This document shows positions 34,036 to 35,000 of a stretch of 35,000 nucleotides of DNA, piece by piece (position 1 is the stretch's first letter; every line of letters begins with the position of its first letter). The notes beneath the pieces are model-generated. The model made no database searches. It was not told the origin of the DNA and worked only from the letters and a program-made list of their open reading frames with translations. The DNA is taken from positions 14,430,495-14,465,494 of the forward strand of contig CM022672.1 in the NCBI GenBank assembly GCA_012295275.1. The letters run 5' to 3'. The stretch is from Chrysomallon squamiferum (lineage: Eukaryota; Mollusca; Gastropoda; Neomphalida; Peltospiridae). The translations under genes were made by a program, and so were the position numbers.

Positions 34036-34429
34036 AAAAACAGACACTGATGCTGAACAAATTAACGTCTTAACTAATGCACTGCAGTATATCAGTTTAT
34101 CGCGTAATACATGATCAAATTTGAAGTAAAAAATTAACATAATATTTCGTACTGACGACAGTAACGTTGAAAGAAAAAATATGCATTATCTTCATAACTA
34201 ATAACAACTGATTGTATTGTGTTTTTTCTCGTGATATCATTTCTCGTCATATTATCATTAACACGATATTGGTGAGGGGTTTTATTCTCTCACATTAACA
34301 GAGTACCTGTTTAAGTCGAGTTAGTGACGGGAATTCTGATTATCAGAGGGTGAAGCTAATTTCCAGTTAAACGTTATCACGACATTTTTGTAACTGCGAC
34401 TGTTGCAGTTATTACAGAATATGGAAATT

Positions 34430-34950
34430 TGCGTCATGCGTGTTTACCGACGTTGATATCTCTGACACCACGGCGACGGAAGGCGACAACGCAAAATGAC
34501 ATCGACAACGCAATGTGACAGCGTCTCCGGCATCACACCGTTTAGCCCAACTCCGTCTTCGTTGTATCCTATTAAGCCATAACAGGGGGCCTGTTTGAGG
34601 TTAATAGCCAATGTCGTGTTTATCTTATCCGACATGAAAACAGGGCCGCGGGGAACAGCAATGCAATTGGCTTGATCATATACAACATCATTATGGATAG
34701 TAATCAATAATTGACAGAATAACTGATAGTCTTTTGCCCACTCCCGTCTTCAAGTGTCATCAATTTCGGAAATGATCAATTTCGGAATCGCGGCAGGAAT
34801 AGGGCTAAGACAAAGAGTGTAATTGTTGTGTGAGCTGAAGATGATATTGACACCACAATGATTGTCGATTGCCTGCGGGACGTTTGATGGCCTGTGTTTT
34901 GTTTTACTGGGGCGCAGCTCGGCGCCTTACAAAACAACGGAATAGAGCTT
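34430..34950. promoter_or_regulatory. 520-bp complex island near the window end with internal tandem motifs
   Basis: Repeat-free sequence of higher GC with two small tandem duplications: a 19-bp unit beginning CGACAACGCAA at 34484 and 34503, and ATCAATTTCGGAA at 34759-34771 and 34775-34787. ATTATGGATAGTAATCAATA and GCAATTGGCTTGATCA supply homeodomain/PBX-like words, and CTTATCCGACATG a GATA-like one. A minus-strand frame (34444-34707) is open but has no recognised domain. About 9.5 kb upstream of Tlx, so it could serve Tlx or the next gene. Confidence 0.33.
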
Positions 34951-35000
34951 GCATCTGTAAACTTAAAGTAGTATATGTGTGCGTATGGTGTGTGTGTGTG

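Noticed and set aside
34444-34707. 87-codon minus-strand frame with non-repetitive composition
   Set aside because: Reads plausibly but shows no known motif, and the DNA carries duplicated binding-site-like words; kept as a regulatory candidate, not a gene.

Overview
This is metazoan nuclear DNA: AT-rich, with spliced genes, canonical GT-AG introns and very many simple repeats (CT/GA, CA/GT, AT, ATT/ACT/GTA trinucleotides, AAAT/TATC tetranucleotides, poly-A/T). The Tlx-type homeobox gene and the repeat profile suggest an invertebrate, most likely a lophotrochozoan such as a mollusc. That lineage call is inference; no species can be assigned from the sequence alone.

Layout. (1) Positions 1-424, + strand: an exon open at its 5' edge, encoding an amphipathic, N-glycosylatable coiled coil and ending in a good splice donor. 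(2) Positions 6760-10283, + strand: four exons encoding one complete MAM domain and a basic, Thr/Pro-rich C-terminal tail, with stop codon and AATAAA signal. The donor at 424/425 and the acceptor at 6759/6760 have matching phase, so (1) and (2) may be one extracellular coiled-coil/MAM protein with a 6.3 kb intron. (3) Positions 10.5-20.4 kb: no convincing gene; microsatellites plus two complex, repeat-free islands (16.1-16.3 kb and 18.9-19.3 kb) that look like conserved regulatory elements. (4) Positions 21033-25172, - strand: a complete three-exon Tlx (T-cell-leukaemia homeobox, Drosophila C15/clawless class) gene of 271 codons, with its eh1-like repressor motif, degenerate PBX-type tryptophan motif, homeodomain with Thr47, and the conserved C-terminal LQNLQPW block. 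Intron 1 carries a near-perfect 79-bp inverted repeat. (5) Positions 25.2-35 kb: DNA upstream of Tlx, with no supported coding exon. Simple repeats alternate with several CpG-containing complex islands rich in homeodomain-like sites, the pattern expected of a developmental regulatory landscape.

The MAM gene and Tlx converge tail to tail and have no evident functional connection. Tlx is a transcription factor of the NK-type homeobox group. In many animals it lies near Lbx and other NK-linked genes, so the regulatory islands most plausibly serve Tlx or an off-window neighbour. No rRNA, tRNA, CRISPR array, intact transposon or viral gene was seen.
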